Shown here: positions 50,294 through 58,830 of the stretch, one piece after another | How the letters are laid out: every line of letters begins with the position of its first letter | How positions within the stretch are numbered: the first letter of the stretch is position 1 | Translations under genes and position numbers: made by a program | From: Pseudorhodoplanes sinuspersici | GTDB taxonomy: Bacteria > Pseudomonadota > Alphaproteobacteria > Rhizobiales > Xanthobacteraceae | Direction of reading: 5' to 3' | NCBI RefSeq assembly: GCF_002119765.1 | Contig: NZ_CP021112.1 | Span: forward strand, 4,024,501 to 4,088,500 | Length of the DNA: 64,000 bases | The notes under the pieces: generated by a model | The model's input: only the letters and a program-made list of their open reading frames with translations | Database searches by the model: none | Told to the model about the DNA's origin: nothing

Positions 50294-51325
50294 ATGAAAA
50301 CGAGAGGATCAAAGATATTGAATTGGCGGTTTGGGAAGCGATTGATCTGGAGCGTCGCCCTGATGGCATTTGTCAGTTCCTGCGCGCAAGATGCCTATCG
50401 GTCGGCGCGGGCCATGGCGCCGGTTCCTGCCAAGACGCTCGCGCTCATGTCCGACCAGGGCATGGAGCCCGGCGCGCCCATCCTGATGCGCGCCTTCAAG
50501 AAGGAATCTGAAATCGAGGTCTGGAAGCAGGGCCGCGATGGCAAATACGCGCTGCTGAAGACTTATCCGATTTGCCGGTGGTCCGGGCAATTGGGTCCGA
50601 AAATCCGCGAAGGGGACCGCCAGGCGCCGGAAGGATTCTACGAAGTGACCGCGGCCGCAATGAATCCGAATTCGAGTCTGTTCCTTTCTTTCAATATCGG
50701 GTTTCCGAACGCGTTTGACCGCGCGCATAACCGCACCGGCTCGCATCTGATGGTTCACGGCGCGTGTTCGTCGCAAGGGTGCTTCGCGATGACGGACGAG
50801 GCGATCAGCGAGGTCTATGCGATTACGCGTGAGGCGTTTGCGGCCGGACAGCTCAGCTTTCAGTTTCAATCCTACCCGTTCCGTATGACGCCGGAGAATT
50901 TCGCCAAACACCGGGCCGATCCGCACATCGCCTTCTGGAAGAATCTGAAGGATGGCTCGGACATTTTCGAAGTCAGCCGTCAATCGCCGCAATGGAGCGT
51001 CGCCAAGGGGCAATACGCGTTTGAGAGCGACCCGGCCATCGCCGCTGACATCGCGGCGAAGCGCGCGCTCGACCATCGCAAGGAAGCGGAGCTCATCGCC
51101 AAGGGAACGCCGGCCATCCGTCTCGTCTATCAGGACGGCGGCGGTCATCCATCCTTGAGAAAACTGGCGCTCGCGACCGCGAACAATCCGTCATCCGCAG
51201 AGGTCGACGAACGAACGCGGCGATCCCTTGGCGATATCAGCCGCCCCGAGGCCCTGGCGGAGGAGCCGCGCGAAATCCCGGCTGTGATCCCGCCGCGCGC
51301 ATCGCCGGATATGGTCAGGCGATAA
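50294..51325 (+). CDS. L,D-transpeptidase-like lipoprotein (YafK/DpaA family)
   Basis: A 343-residue protein with lipobox FVSSCAQD and a catalytic domain: YALLKTYPICRWSGQLGPKI, REGDRQAPEGFYEV, and the active-site region SHLMVHGACSSQGCFAMTDE with the catalytic cysteine. This is the YafK type, whose E. coli member DpaA detaches Braun's lipoprotein from peptidoglycan. The C-terminal 100 residues are variable. Third gene of the MAPEG operon under the divalent-metal promoter; it may change the cell wall under metal stress. Confidence 0.85.
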   Translation: MKTRGSKILNWRFGKRLIWSVALMAFVSSCAQDAYRSARAMAPVPAKTLALMSDQGMEPGAPILMRAFKKESEIEVWKQGRDGKYALLKTYPICRWSGQLGPKIREGDRQAPEGFYEVTAAAMNPNSSLFLSFNIGFPNAFDRAHNRTGSHLMVHGACSSQGCFAMTDEAISEVYAITREAFAAGQLSFQFQSYPFRMTPENFAKHRADPHIAFWKNLKDGSDIFEVSRQSPQWSVAKGQYAFESDPAIAADIAAKRALDHRKEAELIAKGTPAIRLVYQDGGGHPSLRKLALATANNPSSAEVDERTRRSLGDISRPEALAEEPREIPAVIPPRASPDMVRR

Positions 51326-51343
51326 GATTACGCCATGCCGCGC

Positions 51344-51823
51344 TTAGCTCGCCGGCAGCTCGCGCACGCCCTGATAGCGCGCGAAAACGCTTTGTCCCAA
51401 CGGACCGAAGGCGATTACATCGTAGATCTCGGGCGCCGTGCCCGCGACTTCCATGCCGGGAGAACCGACCGGCATGCCGGGTACAGCGAGGCCGTGGATG
51501 GTCGGCCGCTGTGACAGCAGTTTGCGGATGGATTCGGCGGGGACATGTCCTTCAATGATGAATCCCTCGATTTCTGCCGTATGGCAGGACGCGAGTTCGT
51601 TCGGCACGCCGAGTCGCGCCTTGATTCGGTTGAGTTGCGCGGTCTCCGTAACGTTCGCCTCGAATCCGTTCGCGCGCAGATGGTCCACCCAGCCGCCGCA
51701 GCAACCGCAGTTCGGGTCTTTGTGAACGGCAATGCGCAGCGATGCCGCAAAAGCGTTCACGCCGCTGCGCGCAAGAAGGACGGTAGCGGTAAGGCTGACG
51801 AGAAATCTGCGCCGTGAAATCAT
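51344..51823 (-). CDS. DUF411 exported metal-binding protein
   Basis: A 159-residue protein with a Tat-like signal (ISRRRFLVSLTATVLLARSG). The mature part has the DUF411 core: HKDPNCGCCGGWVDHLRANG, ASCHTAEIEGFIIEGHVPAE, IHGLAVPGMPVGSPGM. CxCC, His and Met positions suggest copper or other soft-metal binding. It is the last gene of a minus-strand group MerR / methyltransferase-like / DUF411. ATG 51823 is used because of the AGGAG upstream; longer frames reach 51916. It converges with the transpeptidase gene. Confidence 0.88.
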   Translation of the reverse strand: MISRRRFLVSLTATVLLARSGVNAFAASLRIAVHKDPNCGCCGGWVDHLRANGFEANVTETAQLNRIKARLGVPNELASCHTAEIEGFIIEGHVPAESIRKLLSQRPTIHGLAVPGMPVGSPGMEVAGTAPEIYDVIAFGPLGQSVFARYQGVRELPAS

Positions 51824-51866
51824 CGAACTCTCCTGTTCTGCACGTAGGCGGTCATTGGCGTCTCGA

Positions 51867-52502
51867 TCATCGTCTGGCGCGGAAAATGGACACGCGCCCG
51901 CTGAGTTCAGCCTCATTGTACAGCCGTTTCACGTGCGAAAACCCGGCATGACCGATCTGTCTGGTCCAGGTGCCGTCGCTATGGGACACCGCCGTGTCGT
52001 GCCCGTAGCGATCGTAAGTGCCGATCAACGCCATCGTTTCCCGTTTGGAAAGGGCCTTATCAAAGTCAGCCAGATAAAGAGTGCCGCGCAAACGCAAAAC
52101 GCGCCTCATTTCGTTCAGCAGCGCTAGCTTGGCCGGCGGCGCAAGCGGATGCAGGGCCATGCAGCAAACGACCTTGTCAAAACTGGCGCCGGGGCAACCG
52201 ATCCGCTCATGTTCGAACGAAAGGCGCTGAACGCCATCGATGGTTGCCGTGGGCTGATTGATCGGGTTGACGGAAGCGAGCCTGACGCCGGGACATTTTG
52301 CGAGAAGATCAGCCGATAAGTCTGAGCCTTGAATGTGCACCTGAAGAATGCGCTCGCTGCTCCGGGGCTTAATTTCCTTCAACAAAGCCGCCCGCCAGGA
52401 CCCATCAGCCAACACGCCCTTATAAAAGAACCGGAACGCGATCCTGAAAATCGGGGACGAGACGGCCTCCCAAAGCCGGCCGATCATACTCTGTAGCTTC
52501 AC
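51867..52502 (-). CDS. Degenerate methyltransferase-like protein
   Basis: A 211-residue protein starting at GTG 52502 (or ATG 52487). The fold pattern is that of a class I methyltransferase: RFFYKGVLADGSWRAALLKE, then SSERILQVHIQGSDLSADLL where motif I (DxGCGxG) should be, CCMALHPLAPPAKLALLNEM and RVLRLRGTLYLADFDKALSK. The glycine-rich SAM loop is lost, so SAM binding is doubtful. It lies between MerR and DUF411 on the minus strand. A pseudo-enzyme or partner of the methyltransferase at 49570 is possible. Confidence 0.7.
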   Translation of the reverse strand: MKLQSMIGRLWEAVSSPIFRIAFRFFYKGVLADGSWRAALLKEIKPRSSERILQVHIQGSDLSADLLAKCPGVRLASVNPINQPTATIDGVQRLSFEHERIGCPGASFDKVVCCMALHPLAPPAKLALLNEMRRVLRLRGTLYLADFDKALSKRETMALIGTYDRYGHDTAVSHSDGTWTRQIGHAGFSHVKRLYNEAELSGRVSIFRARR

Positions 52503-52529
52503 ACACAGCCTCGCTGCGGCCCGCGAAGT

Positions 52530-52934
52530 TCACCCCGTCGCGCCGACCAATCCCTCGATGACCCTGCATTGCGAGACGCGCTGACGGCAGCCGCGGCCGA
52601 TCATCGCCTGAAGCTCTGCCTGCAAGCTCTGCAGGTGCCGGATTCGCAATTCAATTTCCGCAAGCCGGGCGCGCGCGATCGCGTCGGCCTGGCGGCAGGA
52701 TTGCGCCGGATTGTCCTGAAGCGCGATGAGCGCCTTGATGTCGCTCATGCTGAAGCCGAGATTCCGCGCGTGGCGGATGAAGGCGATCCGCTTGACCGCC
52801 TTGTCATCGTAAATACGCCGATTGTTCTCCGCGCGACGCGCTACGGGAAGCATGCCGGCGCCTTCGTAATAGCGGATGGTCGGAACCTTGACGCCGGTCA
52901 CGCGGGACACTTCGCCGATCAGTAAATTTGACAT
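52530..52934 (-). CDS. MerR-family divalent-metal regulator (PbrR/CadR/ZntR-type)
   Basis: A 134-residue MerR regulator from ATG 52934 (GAGG upstream). HTH LIGEVSRVTGVKVPTIRYYE and RRIYDDKAVKRIAFIRHARN. Metal ligands: a cysteine in NPAQSCRQADAI at the position diagnostic for divalent-metal sensors, and the C-terminal pair in RGCRQRVSQCRVIEG. That set points to Pb/Cd/Zn rather than Cu. The dyad TCCTCTAG/CTAGAGGA at 52950-52968 between this gene and lspA is its operator, and the same dyad is at 48870. It heads the minus-strand group with the methyltransferase-like and DUF411 genes. Confidence 0.88.
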   Translation of the reverse strand: MSNLLIGEVSRVTGVKVPTIRYYEGAGMLPVARRAENNRRIYDDKAVKRIAFIRHARNLGFSMSDIKALIALQDNPAQSCRQADAIARARLAEIELRIRHLQSLQAELQAMIGRGCRQRVSQCRVIEGLVGATG

Positions 52935-52945
52935 GTGAAAACCTC

Positions 52946-52976
52946 TTGCTCCTCTAGTCACTAGAGGATGTAGCCT
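52946..52976 (+). promoter_or_regulatory. PbrR/CadR-type promoter of lspA-ATPase
   Basis: -35 TTGCTC (52946-52951), 19-bp spacer, -10 TAGCCT (52971-52976) on the plus strand. The dyad TCCTCTAG / CTAGAGGA (52950-52957 and 52961-52968) is in the spacer. It also lies just upstream of the divergent merR gene, so it can autoregulate. Confidence 0.78.
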
Positions 52977-53011
52977 CTCTTTGGCAACATAAAAGGAGAG
53001 CGTCGAGCGGG

Positions 53012-53503
53012 ATGATGAGTGCGTCGCGCGCCCGAACCATTTTTCTTACTGCGGGTGCGGCCCTGGCGCTTGATCAGACAAGCAAGTCCATGGCGCTTGC
53101 GGCCTTGCAGCCGCATGTCCCCGTGGACGTGACGCCTTTTTTTGCCTTGAGTCTTGGTTTTAACACCGGCGTTTCGTTCGGCATGTTGGCATCGGACGCA
53201 AACACGTTCCGCATGCCGCTGATCGTGCTGACGCTCGTCATCATCGTCGCCCTTGCCGTGATGGCGATGCGGGCGACTACGCTTGAACGCGTAGCCTTGA
53301 GCGCAATCATCGGCGGCGCGGCCGGGAACCTGACGGACAGAATCTGGCGCGGCCGGGTCACCGATTTCATAGATCTGTTTGTGGCGGACTGGCATTGGCC
53401 CGCCTTCAACCTAGCTGATACGGCGATCACCTTGGGGGTTGTAACCCTGTTATGGGCCAGCCTGCGGCGGGACACGCAACAACAAGCGGAAAGCGATCGA
53501 TGA
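53012..53503 (+). CDS. lspA: Signal peptidase II (LspA), metal-island copy (PbrC-like)
   Basis: A 163-residue inner-membrane aspartic protease that cleaves prolipoproteins. Active-site regions are present: GGAAGNLTDRIWRGRVTDFI with the first Asp, and FNLADTAITLG with the second. In the Cupriavidus pbr operon a signal peptidase II gene (pbrC) accompanies the Pb ATPase PbrA; the arrangement here is similar. It is co-transcribed with the ATPase, whose ATG overlaps its stop. It may process lipoproteins of this island (35240, 35527, 50294). Confidence 0.9.
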   Translation: MMSASRARTIFLTAGAALALDQTSKSMALAALQPHVPVDVTPFFALSLGFNTGVSFGMLASDANTFRMPLIVLTLVIIVALAVMAMRATTLERVALSAIIGGAAGNLTDRIWRGRVTDFIDLFVADWHWPAFNLADTAITLGVVTLLWASLRRDTQQQAESDR

Positions 53504-55650
53504 GCGACGCACTGACATTGTCTCGATATCACGTCGGCGGCATGGACTGCTCCGCATGCGGAGCGAAGGTCGATACCGCCGTCCGACGGCTTGCGGGGGT
53601 GTCAGACGTCTCCGTCAGCGTCGGCACGGAGATGATGATGCTGACGCACAAGGGTGACGCGGATTTGCAGGCCGTCGAACAAGCGATCCGCAGGCTCGGT
53701 TACACAGTGACACCAGCCGGTCGCGCGGGCGATGCGTCCGCACCTATGGCCGCCAAACCGAAGCAGAGCTGGTGGCAAAGCCGCCGTGCGCTCCTCGTTG
53801 GGGCGTGCGGATCGGCGCTTCTGGGCGCCTATGGCATCGGCCACTGGATTCCTGCCTATGAGAAGGGCGCGTTCCTTGCCGCTTTAGGCATAGGGTTGGT
53901 CCCGATTGCGCGCCGCGCCTTTGCCGCCGCGCGGGGCGGCACGCCGTTCTCGATTGAAATGCTGATGAGCGTTGCTGCTGTCGGCGCGGTTGCGATCGGG
54001 GCGACGGAAGAAGCGGCAGCTGTCGTCTTCTTGTTTCTGGTTGGGGAATTGCTTGAAGGCGTTGCCGCAGGCCGCGCCCGCGCCAGCATCCAGGGTTTGG
54101 CCGCGCTCGTGCCGAAGACCGCGCTCCTTTGGGAAAATGGCCAGACGCGCGAGGTGCCGGCCGACTCGTTGCAGGTCGGCGCGGTCATTTCGGTGCGGCC
54201 GGGAGACCGGATATCTGCTGACGGCGTCATCATCGAGGGCGAAAGCGGCATCAACGAAGCGCCGGTGACGGGCGAAAGCGTACCTAAACAAAAAAAGCCC
54301 GGCGACAAGGTGTTCGCAGGCACGGTGAACGGCGAGGCCAATCTGCGCGTGCGCGTGACCGCCGCCGCCCAGGACAACACGATCTCGCGCGTGATCCGGC
54401 TCGTCGAAGAAGCGCAGGAAAGCAAAGCGCCGACGCAGCGCTTCATCGACCGGTTCTCAACCTATTACACGCCTGCCGTGGTCGCGTTCGCAGCGCTCGT
54501 TGCGACGATGCCGCCGTTGCTTGGCGGCGCTGACTGGAACGAATGGATTTATAAGGGGCTTGCGGTCCTGCTGATCGGCTGCCCGTGTGCGCTTGTCATT
54601 TCCACGCCAGCGGCTATCGCCGCGTCGCTGTCGGCTGGCGCGCGCCGCGGCCTGCTCCTGAAGGGCGGAGCGGTTCTCGAGCAGCTGGGGTCGCTCACCA
54701 CAATCGCGTTCGACAAGACCGGCACGTTGACGGAAGGACGGCCGAAGGTCACCCAGATCATCCCGGCGCAACGCGACGAGCGTCAGGTGCTCTCGCTCGC
54801 TGCTGCATTGGAGGCAGGGTCGAACCATCCGCTTGCGCTTGCCATCATCGAACGCGCCAAAGAAGCGAAGGTGCCGCTGCCGCCGGCCGGAGACTCCCGC
54901 GCCATTCCGGGCAAAGGCGTCGCCGGCTCCGTCGGCGGCCAGAAGATTTTTCTGGGCTCGCCGCAAGCCGCGGCCGAAATCGCATCCCTGAGCGACGAGC
55001 ATAAGGCGCTCGTGACCAGGCTGAACGAACAAGGCCAAACCGTCTCGGTCGTGATTGCCGGTGACGTCGTGGCGGGCCTGATCGCCATGCGCGACGAGCC
55101 GCGCGTCGATGCGCGGGCAGGTCTCGCATCCTTGCGCGAGGCGGGCGTCAAGACGCTGATGCTCACCGGGGACAACGCCCGGACTGCGGAAGCGATCGGC
55201 CGATCTCTTGGCATTGAGGTACGGGCGGAGCTCTTGCCGGAAGACAAACTGAAAATCGTCAATGAGCTTAAAAGCGCCGGAGAAAAAACCGGCAAGGTCG
55301 GCGACGGTATCAATGACGCGCCGGCCCTCGCTGCGGCCGATGTCGGCATCGCGATGGGCGGCGGCACGGACGTCGCATTGGAAACTGCGGATGCGGCCGT
55401 CTTGCACGGCAGGGTCGGCGATGTCGCCGCCATGGTCGATCTTTCCCGCCGTACCATGCGCAACATCCATCAAAACATTGCCATCGCGCTTGGGCTGAAG
55501 GCTGTGTTTCTCGCAACGACGGTAGCAGGGGTGACAGGTCTGTGGCCTGCCATTCTGGCCGATACGGGCGCGACTGTTCTGGTGACGGCGAATGCGTTGC
55601 GCCTTTTGCGCACGAAACAGGCGACGCCTCGCCTTGAAGGCCCGGGATAG
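53500..55650 (+). CDS. Cd/Zn/Pb P1B-type ATPase (ZntA/CadA/PbrA-like)
   Basis: A 716-residue P-type ATPase with one N-terminal HMA domain (YHVGGMDCSACGAKVDTAVR), TGES (PVTGESVPKQKKPG), metal site LLIGCPCALVISTPAAIAAS, phosphorylation [14 protein letters not shown] and hinge [23 protein letters not shown] followed by a Zn/Cd/Pb-type membrane context marks the divalent class. Just before the hinge, GEKTGKVGDG replaces the usual VAMVGDG, a slight oddity. It pumps divalent metal out of the cytoplasm under control of the MerR at 52530. Confidence 0.93.
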   Translation: MSDALTLSRYHVGGMDCSACGAKVDTAVRRLAGVSDVSVSVGTEMMMLTHKGDADLQAVEQAIRRLGYTVTPAGRAGDASAPMAAKPKQSWWQSRRALLVGACGSALLGAYGIGHWIPAYEKGAFLAALGIGLVPIARRAFAAARGGTPFSIEMLMSVAAVGAVAIGATEEAAAVVFLFLVGELLEGVAAGRARASIQGLAALVPKTALLWENGQTREVPADSLQVGAVISVRPGDRISADGVIIEGESGINEAPVTGESVPKQKKPGDKVFAGTVNGEANLRVRVTAAAQDNTISRVIRLVEEAQESKAPTQRFIDRFSTYYTPAVVAFAALVATMPPLLGGADWNEWIYKGLAVLLIGCPCALVISTPAAIAASLSAGARRGLLLKGGAVLEQLGSLTTIAFDKTGTLTEGRPKVTQIIPAQRDERQVLSLAAALEAGSNHPLALAIIERAKEAKVPLPPAGDSRAIPGKGVAGSVGGQKIFLGSPQAAAEIASLSDEHKALVTRLNEQGQTVSVVIAGDVVAGLIAMRDEPRVDARAGLASLREAGVKTLMLTGDNARTAEAIGRSLGIEVRAELLPEDKLKIVNELKSAGEKTGKVGDGINDAPALAAADVGIAMGGGTDVALETADAAVLHGRVGDVAAMVDLSRRTMRNIHQNIAIALGLKAVFLATTVAGVTGLWPAILADTGATVLVTANALRLLRTKQATPRLEGPG

Positions 55651-55726
55651 CGTCATGCGTCTTCCGGACCGATCACGACGATCACTCCTTCAACTCTTCA
55701 CGCGTTTGTGAAGGAATGAGGCGCGC

Positions 55727-57103
55727 ATGGGGGACTCGAAACTGTCAATCCTGCGCGACGCGCGCCGTGCGACGAAGAGTGGGCCTGGGACGATCGAACG
55801 CCTGCAAACGCGACGCCTCCAGGAGATGGTGGCTTATGCGCGCGCGCATTCATCCGTCTACCGCACGCTCTATCGCGACTTGCCGGATCGGGTTGATGAT
55901 CTCAAGCAACTGCCGGTCACCGACAAGAAGACGCTGATGAGCCAGTTCAACGCGTGGGTGGCGGACCCCGCGATCACGATCGACGCGCTGCGCAGCTTCG
56001 TCGACGATCCTAAGCGTGCCGGCGAGCCGTTCTTGGGCCGGTACACGATAGCGACGACGTCCGGAACGACCGGTGCGCGCGGCATTTTCGTACTTGATGA
56101 GCGCAGCATGGCTGTGACCAACGTGATGGCGCTGCGCATGCTCTCGACCTGGCTTGGCTTCGGCGATGTGATACGCATTCTCGCCGGCGGCGTTCGCATG
56201 GCCATGGTGATGGCGGGCAGCGGGCACTCGGCGTCTGCGGTTGCTGCCGCGAAGCTGCGCAAGGCCGGCGGCTGGCGCGCGAACCGGCTCAAAGTCGTTT
56301 CAGCTGACACGCCCATGCCGCAAATCGTTGCCGCGCTCAATGAATTCCAGCCGGTGGTGGTGGCGCCTTATGCGAGTATGGCGGCGATGCTCGCTGATGA
56401 GCAGGAAGCCGGACGCCTGCGCATCAAGCCCGTCTTGCTAGCGCTTGCAGCGGAAGGTTTGCCCGAGGCGCAATACGGACGCATCGCCAGGGTTTTTGGC
56501 GCCCATGTCGGCAACAGCTATGCCGCGACCGAATGTCCGTACTTAAGCCACACCTGCGAGGAGGGCTGGCTGCATGTCAATTCGGACTGGGTGTGTTTTG
56601 AGCCGGTCGATGAAAACTTCGCGCCGGTCCCGCGGGGCCAGGCGTCGCACACGGTCCTGATCAGCAATCTCGCCAACAGGACGCAGCCCGTCCTTCGCTA
56701 CGACCTAGGCGACAGCGTCGTGGAGCGGCCAGATCGCTGTCCGTGCGGCAGCCCGTTTCCGGCGATCAAGGTGCAGGGCCGTTCGGCGGATGTGATGAGT
56801 TTTCCGGGAACGCACGGCGGCAAGCGCGCGATCCCGCCGCTTGCTTTCAGCCTCTTGCTCGACGGTATCCCGGGCATCGAAATGTTCCAGATCGTCCAGA
56901 GCGACCCGACGCGTTTGCGGGTGCGGTTCGTGAGCGAGCCCGGTGTTGATTCAAATCGCATCTGGCGAAGCATCGAAGAGGGACTCGCAGGGCTGCTGTC
57001 GAGGCACGGCCTCGCGGACGTGAGCGTCGAACGCGGCGCGGAGCCGCCCGAAAAAACGCAGGGCGGCAAATACCGCCGACTTATTCCATTCAGCTACAAG
57101 TGA
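55727..57103 (+). CDS. PaaK-like AMP-forming ligase (phenylacetate-CoA ligase/F390-synthetase family)
   Basis: A 458-residue adenylate-forming enzyme. Features: LQTRRLQEMVAYARAHSSVY at the start, ATP loop TIATTSGTTGARGIFVLD, SYAATECPYLSHTCEEGWLH, and QPVLRYDLGDSVVERPDRCP with GGKYRRLIPF at the C-terminus. The family activates aryl or other acids as AMP esters. Its presence among metal pumps is unusual. No CoA-pathway genes are near. A 6-bp hairpin CTTCAC/GTGAAG (55696-55713) lies before the start. It is followed seven bases later by the CDF transporter, so they may be co-transcribed. Confidence 0.85.
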   Translation: MGDSKLSILRDARRATKSGPGTIERLQTRRLQEMVAYARAHSSVYRTLYRDLPDRVDDLKQLPVTDKKTLMSQFNAWVADPAITIDALRSFVDDPKRAGEPFLGRYTIATTSGTTGARGIFVLDERSMAVTNVMALRMLSTWLGFGDVIRILAGGVRMAMVMAGSGHSASAVAAAKLRKAGGWRANRLKVVSADTPMPQIVAALNEFQPVVVAPYASMAAMLADEQEAGRLRIKPVLLALAAEGLPEAQYGRIARVFGAHVGNSYAATECPYLSHTCEEGWLHVNSDWVCFEPVDENFAPVPRGQASHTVLISNLANRTQPVLRYDLGDSVVERPDRCPCGSPFPAIKVQGRSADVMSFPGTHGGKRAIPPLAFSLLLDGIPGIEMFQIVQSDPTRLRVRFVSEPGVDSNRIWRSIEEGLAGLLSRHGLADVSVERGAEPPEKTQGGKYRRLIPFSYK

Positions 57104-57110
57104 GGCCGAC

Positions 57111-57965
57111 ATGCCGGAGATTGACACCATTCGCTACCGAGTCACGGGCATGGATTGCACGTCCTGCGCTGCCAAGATCGAATCCGCCGCGCGCGCTCAC
57201 AAGGTGGATGATGTGCGCGTATCGATCGCGTCAGGACAAATGACGCTGCGCCTTGATCAGGACGCGACGTCCTTGCCGGAGGTCGAGAAGGCGATCACCG
57301 GCCTTGGCTACAAGTTGACCCGCATCGACGAGGACGATGACGACGACGAGATCCCCGATCTGTCCCATGTTACGCCCGCCTATAAGCGTGCGCTGTGGCT
57401 CGTCGTTCTCCTGAACTGCGGCTACGGCGTGATTGAAATCATTGGCGGGTTCATCGCCGGATCGCAAGCGCTGAAAGCGGACGCGCTCGACTTCCTGGGC
57501 GACGGCCTGATCTCGTTTCTGGGTCTCATCGCAATCGGGTGGGGGTTGGCAGCGCGCGCCAAGGCGGCGCTGTTGCAAGGCATCTTCCTCGGCCTGCTCG
57601 GACTTGGCGTCCTGGTCATGACCGCCTACCGCGTGCTCGTGTTGCATCAGCCTGAAGCCGAACTGATGGGCATCCTTGGATTGATCGCGCTTGGCGTAAA
57701 CGTCGCCGCAGCGGTGATCCTGCTGCCGCATCGCCATGGTGACGCCAATATGAAGGCGGTGTGGCTCTTCAGCCGTAACGACGCGATCGGCAATCTTGCC
57801 GTGGTGATCGCTGCCGGCCTCGTCGCGTGGACGCAAACGCCGTGGCCCGATCTGGTCGTTGCCGTCATCATCGCGGGTCTATTCTTGCAATCGTCCTTCG
57901 CGATTATCCGCGATGCGCGCGGCGACTTGCGGACGGCCGGAAAGCCCCCTGTGAGTGGCAATTAA
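57111..57965 (+). CDS. HMA-CDF cation transporter
   Basis: A 284-residue protein. An N-terminal HMA domain (YRVTGMDCTSCAAKIESAAR) is joined by an acidic linker (DEDDDDDEIPDL) to a cation-diffusion-facilitator membrane part (LWLVVLLNCGYGVIEIIGGF, KADALDFLGDGLISFLGLIA, FSRNDAIGNLAVVIAAGLVA). The CDF metal site carries Asp/Asn residues in DALDFLGD and NDAIGN in place of the classical HxxxD pairs. The cytoplasmic C-terminal domain of CDF proteins is missing. Efflux of Cd/Zn/Pb or related metals is likely. Confidence 0.88.
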   Translation: MPEIDTIRYRVTGMDCTSCAAKIESAARAHKVDDVRVSIASGQMTLRLDQDATSLPEVEKAITGLGYKLTRIDEDDDDDEIPDLSHVTPAYKRALWLVVLLNCGYGVIEIIGGFIAGSQALKADALDFLGDGLISFLGLIAIGWGLAARAKAALLQGIFLGLLGLGVLVMTAYRVLVLHQPEAELMGILGLIALGVNVAAAVILLPHRHGDANMKAVWLFSRNDAIGNLAVVIAAGLVAWTQTPWPDLVVAVIIAGLFLQSSFAIIRDARGDLRTAGKPPVSGN

Positions 57966-57979
57966 ACGGAGTTTGGCTT

Positions 57980-58717
57980 GTGAGTTTGCCTGAGCTGTCC
58001 GCGATCGGGCTCGCGACCGCGTTCGCGGCGGGCGCGGTCTCGTTTCTGTCACCCTGTGTGCTGCCGCTCGTGCCCGGGTACGTGTCGTTCGTTGCTGGCC
58101 GGACCGTCAACGACGGCGAAAGCGCGAAGCCGCTGCGCACGCTGTGGCTCAGCCTGTGTTTCGTGCTTGGCTTCACGACAATCTTCGTCATCCTGGGCGC
58201 GGGTGCCAACGCTCTGAACATGTTGCTCGCGCCGTTTCGCTATCAGGTGACGTTGCTGAGCGGCGCGCTGATCGTCCTGTTCGGCATTTTCACGCTCGAT
58301 CTGTGGCGCCCGCAATGGTCGCAGCGCGAGTTGCGCGTTCATGCGACGCCGCAAGGGGCGGGATCGGCGCCTGCCTATCTGCTTGGCATGGCGTTCGCCT
58401 TCGGTTGGACGCCATGCATCGGGCCGGTGCTTGGCGCGATCCTCTCGCTCGCCGCTTCGTCCTCGTCACGCGGGACCGACGGGATGGTGTTGCTGGCCGT
58501 GTATTCCCTGGGCCTTGGCCTGCCGTTCATCCTTGCGGCCCTGTTTCTGGGCGGGTTCGTCTCGCGCATGGGCAAGCTGCGCGTTGCCGGCCGCGTGCTC
58601 CGCTATGTCGCCGGTGGCGTGATGATCGCAATGGGCATCGCCATGATGACCGGCCATCTGACCGACATCGCGTTCTGGTTTCTGGAGACGTTTCCCGCGC
58701 TCGGCCAGATCGGCTGA
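57980..58717 (+). CDS. ccdA: CcdA/DsbD-type thiol-disulfide transporter
   Basis: A 245-residue membrane protein with six helices. Start is GTG 57980 (GGAG upstream). The two functional cysteines are in AGAVSFLSPCVLPLVPGYVS and AFGWTPCIGPVLGAILSLAA, the CcdA signatures. It moves reducing power across the membrane to periplasmic thioredoxin-like proteins. In this island it may keep Cys-rich periplasmic proteins (DUF411, the RPP-tail family) reduced. It lies 14 bases after the CDF gene and is the last gene before the tRNA-like locus. Confidence 0.9.
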   Translation: MSLPELSAIGLATAFAAGAVSFLSPCVLPLVPGYVSFVAGRTVNDGESAKPLRTLWLSLCFVLGFTTIFVILGAGANALNMLLAPFRYQVTLLSGALIVLFGIFTLDLWRPQWSQRELRVHATPQGAGSAPAYLLGMAFAFGWTPCIGPVLGAILSLAASSSSRGTDGMVLLAVYSLGLGLPFILAALFLGGFVSRMGKLRVAGRVLRYVAGGVMIAMGIAMMTGHLTDIAFWFLETFPALGQIG

Positions 58718-58830
58718 CGGATCTGCTTCCGGCGGCACGCAGCGAGATCACTTCGTAGGGAGAGGAACTAGCAAGACGCATGCGGTGGAAGGGCCGGTTC
58801 AGCCGCCGTTCGCAGTCTTGTTCAGAAGTG

